A stretch of 11,507 bases of DNA, taken from positions 1-11,507 of the forward strand of contig CAZHPF010000022.1 in the NCBI GenBank assembly GCA_964534095.1, written 5' to 3'. Made by a program: the position numbers and the translations under genes. Shown here in pieces: positions 1 through 7,008 of this stretch; position 1 is the stretch's first letter; every line of letters begins with the position of its first letter. This DNA comes from CALMSM01 sp964534095. GTDB lineage: Bacteria; Patescibacteriota; Saccharimonadia; Saccharimonadales; CALMSM01. Below the pieces are notes generated by a model that was not told the DNA's origin, searched no databases, and saw only the letters and a program-made list of their open reading frames with translations.

Positions 1-548
1 ATCGGTACTTTCCCATAGGCTAGACCTGCTCGTCGATGCAGTTCATGAAGCGAAGCGCGGGTCGTCAACAAAGTTGGTAAGCTATCAGCGAAGCTTACTC
101 GATCAAGTGCATCATCTCGGGCAAAGTCGGCTCGTACTTGCCGAGGTTCTTGGGGATCTGTTTTCAACAAGCGCACAGGTTTACCTAAGAACCCTTCGAA
201 AAACTCAGCTACCTCATCACCTTGGTCACTGCCTTGGCACAAAATTTTGTGGACAACCGCTTCTGTAACCTGACTTTCACCATCGGGAAGCTCAAGTGGG
301 TGTTCATAACTGCCATAGCCATCTATGCACAGAGACAACGCACCGCTGCCAATTTCTACTCCCACGCGTGCTAGTTCTGGGACAGTACGCTGTGACAGAA
401 AATTTCCATCTGGGTCAACCAGCATAAATTCACGGTCATGTTCTATACCTGTCTCAGCCAGCCGGGCAATATCAAGTGAAACGCCCTGACAGGATTTCAC
501 TGGGTACGTCCAGAGTTCTTCGACTTTTACCTCATTGGGAGCCATCAT
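1..548 (-). CDS. MOSC-domain protein, N-terminal part (cut by left window edge)
   Basis: The reading frame is open from the start to the window edge, giving about 182 visible residues. It opens with a beta-barrel-like stretch (VEELWTYPVKSCQGVSLD, then a GIEHDREFMLVD segment and LSQRTVPELARV). This is the pattern of the MOSC N-terminal domain seen in YcbX/mARC-like proteins. Near the visible end, FADSLPTLLTTRASLHELH matches the usual entry into the MOSC domain proper. The catalytic-core cysteine region of MOSC proteins lies beyond the window, so activity cannot be judged. Family members bind molybdenum cofactor or handle sulfur and N-hydroxylated substrates; the substrate here is unknown. Two in-frame ATGs (548 and 545) are possible starts, and neither has a strong Shine-Dalgarno. 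The gene starts 9 nt after the gatB stop, so it is probably the last or a late gene of the gat operon. Confidence 0.8.
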   Translation of the reverse strand, partial: MMAPNEVKVEELWTYPVKSCQGVSLDIARLAETGIEHDREFMLVDPDGNFLSQRTVPELARVGVEIGSGALSLCIDGYGSYEHPLELPDGESQVTEAVVHKILCQGSDQGDEVAEFFEGFLGKPVRLLKTDPQEPRQVRADFARDDALDRVSFADSLPTLLTTRASLHELHRRAGLAYGKVP

Positions 549-557
549 AAAAACTAA

Positions 558-2009
558 CTATACACCGATTTGCTTTTTAAGCAAATTTTGGACAACGCTT
601 GGGTTTGCTTGGCCTTTGGAAGCTTTCATGACTTGGCCTACCAAAAACCCGATCGCTTTCATTTCGCCGTTTTGGACGTCAGCCGCAGCTTGCGGGTTGG
701 CGGCCAAGACGTCTTTTACGATCTGGGCAAGGGCACCTTCGTCCGAAACCTGTAGAACGTTCTTTTTTTCGGCAATTCCCAGGGGCGACCCCCCATTTTT
801 AATCATATCAAAGAGAACCGTTTTTGCGCCGGTAGAGCTTATTTTGCCGTTTTCGACCAGCTCGGCTAGCTCTATCAGATGATTGCCGTTTAGTGTCAAT
901 GCTCCCCACGAAATCGTGTCAGTTAATTGAGATTTTACTTCTGTTACTAACCAATTGACTACCCTCTTGACAAGTGTGCTATTAGCGCTCTTGTCAAGCA
1001 GGGTCATAATTAGTAGTCCGGCGGGCATTTCCTCCACTAGCGTATTGATAGTGGAGTGATCAAGCCCCAGCTTACTAAATGCTTGACGCAGATCTGCAGG
1101 CATCAACGGCATGCTCGCGCGTATTTCTGCCAGCCAGCTTTTGGCAAGAACGATAGGCGGCACGTCGGGTTCCGGCATGTAGCGATAATCATGGGCGTCT
1201 TCTTTGCTGCGTTGCGGGAACGTGCGTTGTTTGGCATCGTCCCACCCGCGGGTTTCTTGAACTATTGGTTGACCTTTTTCTAGCAGTTCAATTTGGCGAT
1301 GTACTTCGTACTCGGCAGCCTTCTCAACCGAACGAAAACTGTTCAGGTTTTTGGTTTCGGTACGAGTTCCCAACTGCTCGGTCTTGCTAACCGAAACGTT
1401 TACGTCAAAGCGCATATTACCGTGAAATAAATCAACATCGCTGATGCCTGCATATTTCATGAGCAGATACAGTTCGTGGGCATAGTCACGCGCCTCAGCC
1501 GGAGAATGTATCTCTGGTTCACTTACGATCTCAAGGAGCGGAGTACCGGCGCGGTTCAAATCTACTAAACTATAGTTCTTATTCGCCGGATGGGTACTTT
1601 TGCCTGCGTCTGCTTCCAGATGGGCTTCGTGGATATGGATACGCTTTGGCTTATCGCCAGTAACGATATCGACATGCCCTGACTTGATGATAGGGTGATA
1701 AAACTGCGTGATCTGATACCCCATAGGCAGGTCGGGATAAAAGTAGTGTTTGCGGTCAAAGGTGCTTTCTGTTTCTGGCTCCGTATTGAGCGCAAAGGCA
1801 GCTCGTACGCCATATTCAACCGCTTTTTTATTCAGTACCGGCAATGCGCCGGGCATACCAAAATCAATGTGGTTGATGAGAGTATTCGGCCGGGCATCGC
1901 GTGCATTGTTGCTGGCCGCAGAAAATAACTTTGTCGTAGTATTGAACTGGACGTGACATTCAATCCCTATGGTTGTCCGGTATTGTTTCAGGATCTCTTG
2001 GGATATCAT
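558..2009 (-). CDS. gatB: Aspartyl/glutamyl-tRNA amidotransferase subunit B
   Basis: This 483-aa protein has the normal GatB length. GatB binds the mischarged tRNA and carries the kinase/transamidase site, which activates Glu-tRNA(Gln) or Asp-tRNA(Asn) with ATP and accepts ammonia channelled from GatA. Visible family landmarks are GIECHVQF (residues 15-22), GMPGALPVLN (51-60), a FDRKHYFYPDLPMGYQITQF block, DLNRAGTPLLEIVSEPE, and a C-terminal YqeY-like helical tail ending KKQIGV. The cysteine cluster that many GatB proteins use to bind zinc is absent: the segment at residues 28-50 has no Cys. The start ATG overlaps the stop of the preceding small gene by 4 nt (ATGA) and has a GAGGAA Shine-Dalgarno 8 nt upstream. 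The gene lies in the gatC-gatA-small gene-gatB operon. Confidence 0.97.
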   Translation of the reverse strand: MISQEILKQYRTTIGIECHVQFNTTTKLFSAASNNARDARPNTLINHIDFGMPGALPVLNKKAVEYGVRAAFALNTEPETESTFDRKHYFYPDLPMGYQITQFYHPIIKSGHVDIVTGDKPKRIHIHEAHLEADAGKSTHPANKNYSLVDLNRAGTPLLEIVSEPEIHSPAEARDYAHELYLLMKYAGISDVDLFHGNMRFDVNVSVSKTEQLGTRTETKNLNSFRSVEKAAEYEVHRQIELLEKGQPIVQETRGWDDAKQRTFPQRSKEDAHDYRYMPEPDVPPIVLAKSWLAEIRASMPLMPADLRQAFSKLGLDHSTINTLVEEMPAGLLIMTLLDKSANSTLVKRVVNWLVTEVKSQLTDTISWGALTLNGNHLIELAELVENGKISSTGAKTVLFDMIKNGGSPLGIAEKKNVLQVSDEGALAQIVKDVLAANPQAAADVQNGEMKAIGFLVGQVMKASKGQANPSVVQNLLKKQIGV

Positions 2010-2410
2010 GAGGAGCTTTCCTCGTCTGATGACATAGTATCGCGCTTGTACATGGCGTCAGAAAACGCTCCCAAATCTTTGAGAGCTTGGCGAAACCCAA
2101 TTAATGCTAATTTGACGTCCCGTTCACGCAATGTGATACCAGGGGGAGCATCCAGAATACGCTTGGCCATATTGTGTGCTGTCCACACCATGTCGTTGTC
2201 GGAAAGATTGTTTTGGGCAGCCACCAAACGCTCGCCCATAGTTTTGCCTTTGAAGCGTCGTTTCTTAAGAGCGGCATCCAGTAATTTGTCGGCGTTCAAC
2301 ACGGCTTGCGGCCAGGTAGCCTTGTTTTTGCAGTAACCCTGCAGCTCTTGCCAGCTAGCCAGGAACCGACTGACCTTTAGGTTGCGTTTAGGAAGGATGC
2401 GTACTCTCAT
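2006..2410 (-). CDS. Unnamed small protein embedded between gatA and gatB
   Basis: This is a 134-aa soluble, basic, mostly helical protein of unknown function. It is a real gene: its start overlaps the gatA stop by 4 nt, its stop overlaps the gatB start by 4 nt, and a GAGGAG Shine-Dalgarno sits 8 nt before the ATG. Distinctive segments are WQELQGYCKNKATWPQAVLN (residues 20-39), ADKLLDAALKKRRFKGKTMG (40-59), VWTAHNMAKRILDAP (75-89) and DVKLALIGFRQALKDLG (98-114). From memory, similar short proteins occur in other CPR genomes, some with a more typical Arg-Asn-x-x-Val-His at the position of AHNMAKRILD; this could not be checked. The helical pattern is faintly like HEPN proteins, but the catalytic Arg-x4-6-His is not intact here. 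The tail after residue 117 is acidic and Ser-rich and may be disordered. Its tight coupling suggests a role linked to the amidotransferase or simply co-dosage. Confidence 0.85.
   Translation of the reverse strand: MRVRILPKRNLKVSRFLASWQELQGYCKNKATWPQAVLNADKLLDAALKKRRFKGKTMGERLVAAQNNLSDNDMVWTAHNMAKRILDAPPGITLRERDVKLALIGFRQALKDLGAFSDAMYKRDTMSSDEESSS
2010..2023 (-). promoter_or_regulatory. gatB Shine-Dalgarno inside a small hairpin
   Basis: The minus strand reads GAGGAAAGCTCCTC directly before the gatB ATG. GAGGA can pair with TCCTC across a 4-nt loop (AAGC), which would hide the ribosome-binding site until a ribosome finishing the upstream small gene opens it. The sequence complementarity is seen; the regulatory effect is inferred. 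Confidence 0.5.
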
Positions 2411-3831
2411 GCCATCAGCTCCTCGAACGCTTTGCTAATACCAAGGAGTTGCCTGTCTGCCCGTTGAGGTGCTACTATTTGCAATCCGACTGGTAGGCCG
2501 TGAACTGTGCCGGCTGGGATACTGACTGCTGGCGCGCCAACCAAGCTTGGCGCTACTGTCATGATATCTTCTAAATACATTTCCAACGGGTTATTTACTC
2601 GTTCGCCAATAGTAAATGCAACATTGGGCGCAGTAGGGCCAACCAAAAAATCGACCTGCTTAAATGCATCGGCGAACTCGTTGATAAGCTTGGTGCGGAC
2701 AGTTTGCGCGGTGTTATAAAACGCGTCGTAGTAACCACTGCTGAGTACATACGTGCCGATCATAATGCGCCGCTTTGCTTCGGTGCCAAACCCTGTGCCG
2801 CGAGCCGAAAGATAGCTTCTTTCTAAGTCTTCTGCTTCCGTATCATGATGTCCGAAGCGTTGTCCGTCATAGCGGCTTAAATTGCTGCTAATTTCTGCGG
2901 GTATAACAATGTAGTACACTGCTAATGCTAAAGGCAAAGATGGCAAGCTTAGCTCCTGTATGTCCGCACCGGCTTCAGCAAGTTTCTTTATTGCAGTCTC
3001 AATAGTACGCTTAACGTCCGGATCAACACCTTCTGCCAGCCATTCTTTCACAATACCGACTTTTTTACCTTTTACGGCCGTGTCCAGATGGGTATACCCT
3101 TTGGGATCACGTTCAATCGAAGTAGCATCCAAGGTGTCTTTGCCCGCCAAAATGTCAACCAGCACCGCTAAGTCATCAACCGTGTTTGTCAGTAATCCAA
3201 TCGTGTCAGTACTGCTCGCCATAGCGACAACGCCCGATCGAGATATCAACCCATAGGTTGGTTTGTATCCTACACAGCCAGACAAGCTTGCCGGATGACG
3301 GCTTGAGCCTCCAGTGTCGGTGCCGGTCGCAAACGGTACAAGTTCCAGCACTACCGCCGCACTGCTGCCGCCGCTGCTGCCGCCTGGAACCCTGGTCGAG
3401 TCATGGGGATTTTTAGTAGTCATCACATCACTATTTTCCGTGGAAGTACCGTGACCAAACGCGTCCATGTTGGCCTTACCCACGCAGATTGCCCCTTCTG
3501 CTTCCAGTTTCTCAACAGCAGTCGCTTGATAAGGTGCAGTAAAGCCTTTTAAGATGTTGCTCGCGGCTGTGGTTTCCGCCCCGTACACCAAAAAATTATC
3601 TTTGGCGAGAAATGGTACGCCAGCTAGTCTGCCAACTGGTTTTCCGGCGACGACGGCGTTATCAATAGCTGCGGCTTGTTCTCGTGCCCGTTCAGCGGTC
3701 TTTGCGATAACCGTTTTGTACTCATCTTTATCATCAATAAAACCCAAGGCTTTTTCTACCATCTCAGCGGCTCGGACCTCACCATGAGCTACCTGCGCAG
3801 CAATGTCAGTAATCGCCAGCCACTGACTCAT
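2407..3831 (-). CDS. gatA: Aspartyl/glutamyl-tRNA amidotransferase subunit A (glutaminase)
   Basis: This 474-aa amidase-signature enzyme hydrolyses glutamine and passes ammonia to GatB for tRNA transamidation. The Ser-cisSer-Lys triad can be read directly: Lys77 in LAKDN, Ser152 in PGGSSGGSS and Ser176 in GTDTGGSSRHPAS. The spacings of 75 and 24 residues are those of the amidase-signature family. Most family members have Ile-Arg-Gln after the nucleophile; here it is Ser-Arg-His, a mild departure. The C-terminal half carries YVLSSGYYDAFYNTAQTVRT and DFLVGPTAPNVAF, typical of GatA rather than a generic amidase. The start overlaps the gatC stop by 4 nt (ATGA) with only a weak Shine-Dalgarno, so translation probably depends on coupling. 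The stop overlaps the next gene in the same way. Confidence 0.97.
   Translation of the reverse strand: MSQWLAITDIAAQVAHGEVRAAEMVEKALGFIDDKDEYKTVIAKTAERAREQAAAIDNAVVAGKPVGRLAGVPFLAKDNFLVYGAETTAASNILKGFTAPYQATAVEKLEAEGAICVGKANMDAFGHGTSTENSDVMTTKNPHDSTRVPGGSSGGSSAAVVLELVPFATGTDTGGSSRHPASLSGCVGYKPTYGLISRSGVVAMASSTDTIGLLTNTVDDLAVLVDILAGKDTLDATSIERDPKGYTHLDTAVKGKKVGIVKEWLAEGVDPDVKRTIETAIKKLAEAGADIQELSLPSLPLALAVYYIVIPAEISSNLSRYDGQRFGHHDTEAEDLERSYLSARGTGFGTEAKRRIMIGTYVLSSGYYDAFYNTAQTVRTKLINEFADAFKQVDFLVGPTAPNVAFTIGERVNNPLEMYLEDIMTVAPSLVGAPAVSIPAGTVHGLPVGLQIVAPQRADRQLLGISKAFEELMA
2419..2424 (-). promoter_or_regulatory. Shine-Dalgarno of the small gene between gatA and gatB
   Basis: GAGGAG lies 8 nt before the ATG at 2410, inside the last codons of gatA. 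It supports this start and shows that the small gene is actively translated. Confidence 0.75.
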
Positions 3832-4124
3832 AACACCATTCTCTTGACCTTGATATGATTATCGGCTTGCGGAGCGGGCGCAAGCTTCACCAGTTTGTCT
3901 GGTGTTGCGCTGTAGTCAACTACCTCGTCTTCACGAAAAACATTGGTGAGACCTGTTACTTGCGTAGTGGGCGTTAGGCCTTTCAAGTCTACTTGCTGTA
4001 ATTGTTCGACGTATCCAAGAATCGAGCCTAATTCCTGCTGCAGTTTCTCAATCTCTTCATCGGAGAGTTTGAGCCGTGCCAGACGGGCAAGATGTAATAT
4101 GTCATCACGTGTCAGTTTTGCCAT
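3828..4124 (-). CDS. gatC: Aspartyl/glutamyl-tRNA amidotransferase subunit C
   Basis: The 98-aa product matches GatC in length and sequence: MAKLTRDDILHLARLARLKL at the N-terminus, a helical LQQELGSILGYVEQLQQVD region, GLTPTTQVTGLTNVFREDEV in the middle, and a C-terminal loop with LAPAPQADNHIKV. GatC wraps around the GatA-GatB interface and stabilises the complex. It is the first gene of the operon. No Shine-Dalgarno precedes the ATG; an extended -10 element lies 7 nt upstream, so the mRNA may begin at or next to the start codon. Its stop codon overlaps the gatA start by 4 nt. Confidence 0.96.
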   Translation of the reverse strand: MAKLTRDDILHLARLARLKLSDEEIEKLQQELGSILGYVEQLQQVDLKGLTPTTQVTGLTNVFREDEVVDYSATPDKLVKLAPAPQADNHIKVKRMVL

Positions 4125-4131
4125 TTAGCAT

Positions 4132-4140
4132 AGTATAGCA
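4132..4140 (-). promoter_or_regulatory. Extended -10 promoter element of the gat operon
   Basis: The minus strand reads TGCTATACT, a TG-extended -10 box. Only 7 nt separate it from the gatC ATG, so transcription should begin at or within a base or two of the start codon. No good -35 box is seen at 16-18 nt, and no Shine-Dalgarno is present. The upstream part of the promoter lies in the end of the membrane-protein gene. Confidence 0.6.
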
Positions 4141-4158
4141 GAGTGCCGAGAACCGTAT

Positions 4159-4923
4159 CTAGTTGTCGTAAATGCTGTTTAGTTGACTTTCGTACTGGTA
4201 GTTATTGTAGTCAGTGGTAGGGGAACTACGATAAGAGCTTGGATATGTCTCTTCGTTATAGTCTTGGTAATCATTGTAACTACATTTTTCCTTAGTATAG
4301 TTGGCATAGGTGCACTTTTCACCCTGCTTGAGTGTCGGCTTTTGGTCTTTTTTGGCAATAGAAACCGAGAGAGTCACGATAGCCAGGATAGCTCCGACTA
4401 ATAGCGCCGCAGAAGAAAATTTGGCTACATATCTGGTCGTTGCGGTCTTCGCAACACTAGCATACGACAGTGCAATCACTACCGCCGCAAACACAGCCGG
4501 CAAAAAGACGCTTACGAAGTTATCGGAGTAGGAGGCGCTTTTTACGGCAATCGGGCTGATTAAAAAGTAAACACTGGTAATCGTAAAGCCTACGAACCAC
4601 CCGAATGCTGATAGGCTCGCCAACACAAACACTACGCTGCGTGCTTTGTGCCCCACGACAGCAGGTGTTTTAATTTCCTCGGCACGTACCCGCTTACTCA
4701 AACAGTAATATAGTAAGCCGAATACTACGAAGGCGACCACAGAGCTAATACCGCTGGTGGTAGACAGTCCGGCAACCTCACCATTTTTTAACAGGTTGCA
4801 AATAGAAAACACCATGAGAATCGCGCTCGCCACTAATCCGAATAAGCTCGCGAGCATCAAAATATACTCGGTAATATAATGAGTCGTCCCCTGCAAGTGA
4901 CGACTTGATAATACGTTTGACAT
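4159..4923 (-). CDS. Five-helix membrane protein with Tyr-rich C-terminal tail
   Basis: This 254-aa protein is not recognised with confidence. The start at 4923 is chosen because AAGGAGGGG lies just upstream; the longer in-frame TTG at 4974 falls inside the -35 box of the promoter. Five hydrophobic segments are visible at about residues 20-42, 58-76, 96-123, 136-158 and 168-190. The loop after the second (KRVRAEE...HKAR) and the one after the fourth are positively charged, which places the N-terminus inside and the tail outside. The tail (191-254) holds 11 tyrosines and many Asn, Ser and Asp residues, plus two cysteines (204 and 214) that could form a disulfide. The helix plan and the basic loop loosely resemble CPR DUF5671-type proteins, but I am not sure. 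The stop lies 34 nt from the gatC start, so the 3' end of this gene contains the upstream part of the gatC promoter. Confidence 0.85.
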   Translation of the reverse strand: MSNVLSSRHLQGTTHYITEYILMLASLFGLVASAILMVFSICNLLKNGEVAGLSTTSGISSVVAFVVFGLLYYCLSKRVRAEEIKTPAVVGHKARSVVFVLASLSAFGWFVGFTITSVYFLISPIAVKSASYSDNFVSVFLPAVFAAVVIALSYASVAKTATTRYVAKFSSAALLVGAILAIVTLSVSIAKKDQKPTLKQGEKCTYANYTKEKCSYNDYQDYNEETYPSSYRSSPTTDYNNYQYESQLNSIYDN

Positions 4924-4926
4924 AAA

Positions 4927-4935
4927 CCCCTCCTT
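4927..4935 (-). promoter_or_regulatory. Strong Shine-Dalgarno of the membrane-protein gene
   Basis: AAGGAGGGG, with its AAGGAGG core 5 nt from the ATG at 4923. It fixes this start in preference to the TTG at 4974. Confidence 0.85.
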
Positions 4936-4945
4936 ATATAGTCTC

Positions 4946-4974
4946 ATCGTATGCCTGGCTACAGCCAATGTCAA
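4946..4974 (-). promoter_or_regulatory. Sigma70-type promoter of the membrane-protein gene
   Basis: A perfect -35 TTGACA (4969-4974) is followed by a 17-nt spacer and -10 TACGAT (4946-4951). The expected transcript starts near 4939, giving a leader of about 16 nt that contains the Shine-Dalgarno. This is the best-looking promoter in the window. Confidence 0.8.
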
Positions 4975-4979
4975 TTAAG

Positions 4980-4988
4980 TTATCCACA
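4980..4988 (+). promoter_or_regulatory. Exact DnaA-box consensus
   Basis: The plus strand reads TTATCCACA, the consensus DnaA-binding 9-mer. It lies 5 nt upstream of the -35 box of the membrane-protein promoter, between that gene and the uvrB stop. It is a single copy without clustered boxes or an AT-rich unwinding region, so it is not an origin; it might titrate DnaA or regulate the promoter, or be chance. Confidence 0.4.
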
Positions 4989-5004
4989 AGCGAAATCAGC
5001 CGGG

Positions 5005-6972
5005 TTACAGTTTTGACTTAACATCAGCAATGATATCGCGTAATTCAGCGGCTTGCTCAAACTGCAAGTTAGCAGAAGCGATGTCCATCTGCGACGTAAG
5101 ATCTTCAATCAAACGATGATATTCATCCTTCGGAATCTTCTTGAGGTCAAGCTTGGCTTTTTTGGCCTCTTCGGGCAAATCAGGGCGCAGGCCTTTTTCA
5201 ATATTTTTAGCAATCCCTTGGGGTGTAATATTGTGTTTTTTATTGTGCTCCTGCTGGATGTTGCGGCGGCGATCGGTTTCATCGATGGTACGCTGCATGC
5301 TGCCTGTCACATGGTCGGCGTACATAATGACACGGCCTTCAATATGCCGCGCAGCTCGCCCAACGGTCTGGATGAGTGCTGCTGCGCTGCGCAAAAACCC
5401 TTCTTTGTCAGCGTCTAAAATCGCCACTAGCGATACTTCCGGCAGATCAAGTCCTTCGCGGAGCAGGTTAATCCCCACCACAACGTCATATACACCCAAG
5501 CGTAAGTCCCGCAAAATATCAGTCCGGTCTAAGGTATCAACGTCACTGTGAAGATACGTAACCTTTATATTGAGCTCCCCGAGGTATTCCGTAAGGTCTT
5601 CGGCCATTCGTTTTGTGAGGGTCGTCACGAGTACCCGCTGGTGCTTAGACACACGGTCGTGAATTTCGGCAATCAAATCATCAACCTGTCCATCCACCGG
5701 CCGAACTTCAATAGGCGGATCAATAAGGCCAGTCGGCCGAATGACTTGTTGCGCCGGTTCAGGGCTTCGTGACAATTCGTAATCGCTCGGCGTTGCGCTC
5801 ACATAGATAACCTGGTTGACATGCTTTTCAAACTCTACAAAGGTCAATGGACGATTATCCAGGGCGCTGGGCAGTCTAAAACCATGCTCTACGAGTGTTT
5901 CTTTACGCGCCCGGTCACCGTTATACATACCACGGACTTGCGGCACGGTCATGTGTGATTCATCAATAAACATCAAAAAATCATCCGGAAAGTAATCTAA
6001 TAACGTAGCGGGTTGGTCGCCCGGCTCACGGTTCGTAAGATAGCGTGAATAGTTCTCGATGCCTTTGACAAAACCGGTCTCCTCCATCATTTCTATGTCA
6101 AAGCGGGTGCGCTGCTCAAGGCGTTGCGCTTCCAGAAGTTTGCCGTGGGTTTTGAAGTACGCCAAGCGTTCGTCTAGTTCTTGCTGTATCTTCCCTAGCG
6201 TCTGCTTGAGCTTTTCCTGGGGCGTGACATAGTGACTAGAAGGAAAGATTTTGATACTGTCCGGTTTCGCCGTAATCTCGCCGGTCAACGGCTCTATCTG
6301 AGTAATGCGCTCCACTTCATCCCCGAAAAACTCCAGCCGGTAGGCCACCTCTTCACCTGCCGGGAACACGTCGACTACGTCGCCCCGAACCCGGAACGTA
6401 CCACGATGAAAATCCACATCATTACGCTGATATTGAATGTCCATGAGTTGGCGAAGCAACTTATCGCGTACGCGGCGCTCGCCCTGCTGCACAACGACAG
6501 CCATACCGTCATAGTCATCAACCGATCCAATACCATAAATACAGCTCACACTTGCCACGATAAGCACGTCGCGGCGGCTGAGCAGTGCGTCCGTAGCCGC
6601 GTGTCGCAGCCGATCAATTTCTTCGTTAATCTGGCTGTCTTTTTCTATATAAGTATCTGAGCGGGCAATGTAGGCTTCCGGCTGGTAGTAATCAAAGTAA
6701 CTGACAAAATAATGCACCGCATTCTTGGGGAAAAAGCTTTTAAATTCACTGTAGAGTTGCGCCGCCAACGTTTTGTTGTGGCAAAGCACCAGCGTTGGCC
6801 GCTGAACCTGCTGCACAATGTTGGCCATAGTAAACGTCTTACCACTGCCTGTTACGCCGAGGAGTGTCTGTTCTTTTTCATTACCTCGTAGCCCCTCTAC
6901 GAGTTGTTTAATGGCCGTCGGCTGGTCACCAGTTGGCTTATAGTCAGAAGTTAAGCGAAATGCATTGCTCAT
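5005..6972 (-). CDS. uvrB: Excinuclease ABC subunit B
   Basis: This 655-aa protein is full-length UvrB, the damage-verifying helicase of nucleotide excision repair that is loaded by UvrA and recruits UvrC. Readable motifs are Walker A GVTGSGKT (39-46), the damage-probing beta-hairpin YFDYYQPEAYIARSDTYIEK (92-111), motif II DESH (337-340), VSATP (391-395), motif V GINLLREGLDLP (500-511) and motif VI QTVGRAARH (535-543). A C-terminal UVR domain, which contacts UvrC, occupies about 619-655 (QMDIASANLQFEQAAELRD). All expected key residues are present. The ATG is preceded directly by GAGAGG with no spacer, too close to act as a Shine-Dalgarno, and by an extended -10 six nt upstream, which fits a leaderless start. 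It follows the LOG-like gene by 36 nt and may also be read from that operon. No convincing LexA-type palindrome was seen. Confidence 0.98.
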   Translation of the reverse strand: MSNAFRLTSDYKPTGDQPTAIKQLVEGLRGNEKEQTLLGVTGSGKTFTMANIVQQVQRPTLVLCHNKTLAAQLYSEFKSFFPKNAVHYFVSYFDYYQPEAYIARSDTYIEKDSQINEEIDRLRHAATDALLSRRDVLIVASVSCIYGIGSVDDYDGMAVVVQQGERRVRDKLLRQLMDIQYQRNDVDFHRGTFRVRGDVVDVFPAGEEVAYRLEFFGDEVERITQIEPLTGEITAKPDSIKIFPSSHYVTPQEKLKQTLGKIQQELDERLAYFKTHGKLLEAQRLEQRTRFDIEMMEETGFVKGIENYSRYLTNREPGDQPATLLDYFPDDFLMFIDESHMTVPQVRGMYNGDRARKETLVEHGFRLPSALDNRPLTFVEFEKHVNQVIYVSATPSDYELSRSPEPAQQVIRPTGLIDPPIEVRPVDGQVDDLIAEIHDRVSKHQRVLVTTLTKRMAEDLTEYLGELNIKVTYLHSDVDTLDRTDILRDLRLGVYDVVVGINLLREGLDLPEVSLVAILDADKEGFLRSAAALIQTVGRAARHIEGRVIMYADHVTGSMQRTIDETDRRRNIQQEHNKKHNITPQGIAKNIEKGLRPDLPEEAKKAKLDLKKIPKDEYHRLIEDLTSQMDIASANLQFEQAAELRDIIADVKSKL

Positions 6973-6978
6973 CCTCTC

Positions 6979-6987
6979 ATCGTAGCA
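6979..6987 (-). promoter_or_regulatory. Extended -10 promoter element of uvrB
   Basis: The minus strand reads TGCTACGAT, a TG-extended -10 box, 6 nt before the uvrB ATG. The predicted transcription start coincides with the A of the start codon. No convincing -35 box is present. Confidence 0.5.
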
Positions 6988-7008
6988 AAGATGAGCCAGT
7001 TATGATAG

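Noticed and set aside
1953..2336. Plus-strand open frame of 127 codons over the gatB start and the small gene
   Set aside because: The opposite strand holds two coupled genes with Shine-Dalgarno sites; this frame has none and no recognisable product.
4924..4974. Upstream TTG start that would lengthen the membrane protein by 17 residues
   Set aside because: The TTG is part of the -35 box, and the predicted transcript begins downstream of it; the ATG at 4923 has a strong Shine-Dalgarno.
4975..5004. Possible replication origin near the DnaA box
   Set aside because: Only one box, no AT-rich unwinding region, and no dnaA or dnaN nearby.
5141..5551. Plus-strand open frame of 136 codons inside uvrB
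   Set aside because: Antisense to the UvrB motif V/VI and C-terminal region; low-complexity Ser/Arg product with no domain.
6232..6660. Plus-strand open frame of 142 codons inside uvrB
   Set aside because: It lies fully antisense to well-conserved UvrB motifs, has no family features, and is a by-product of uvrB codon use.
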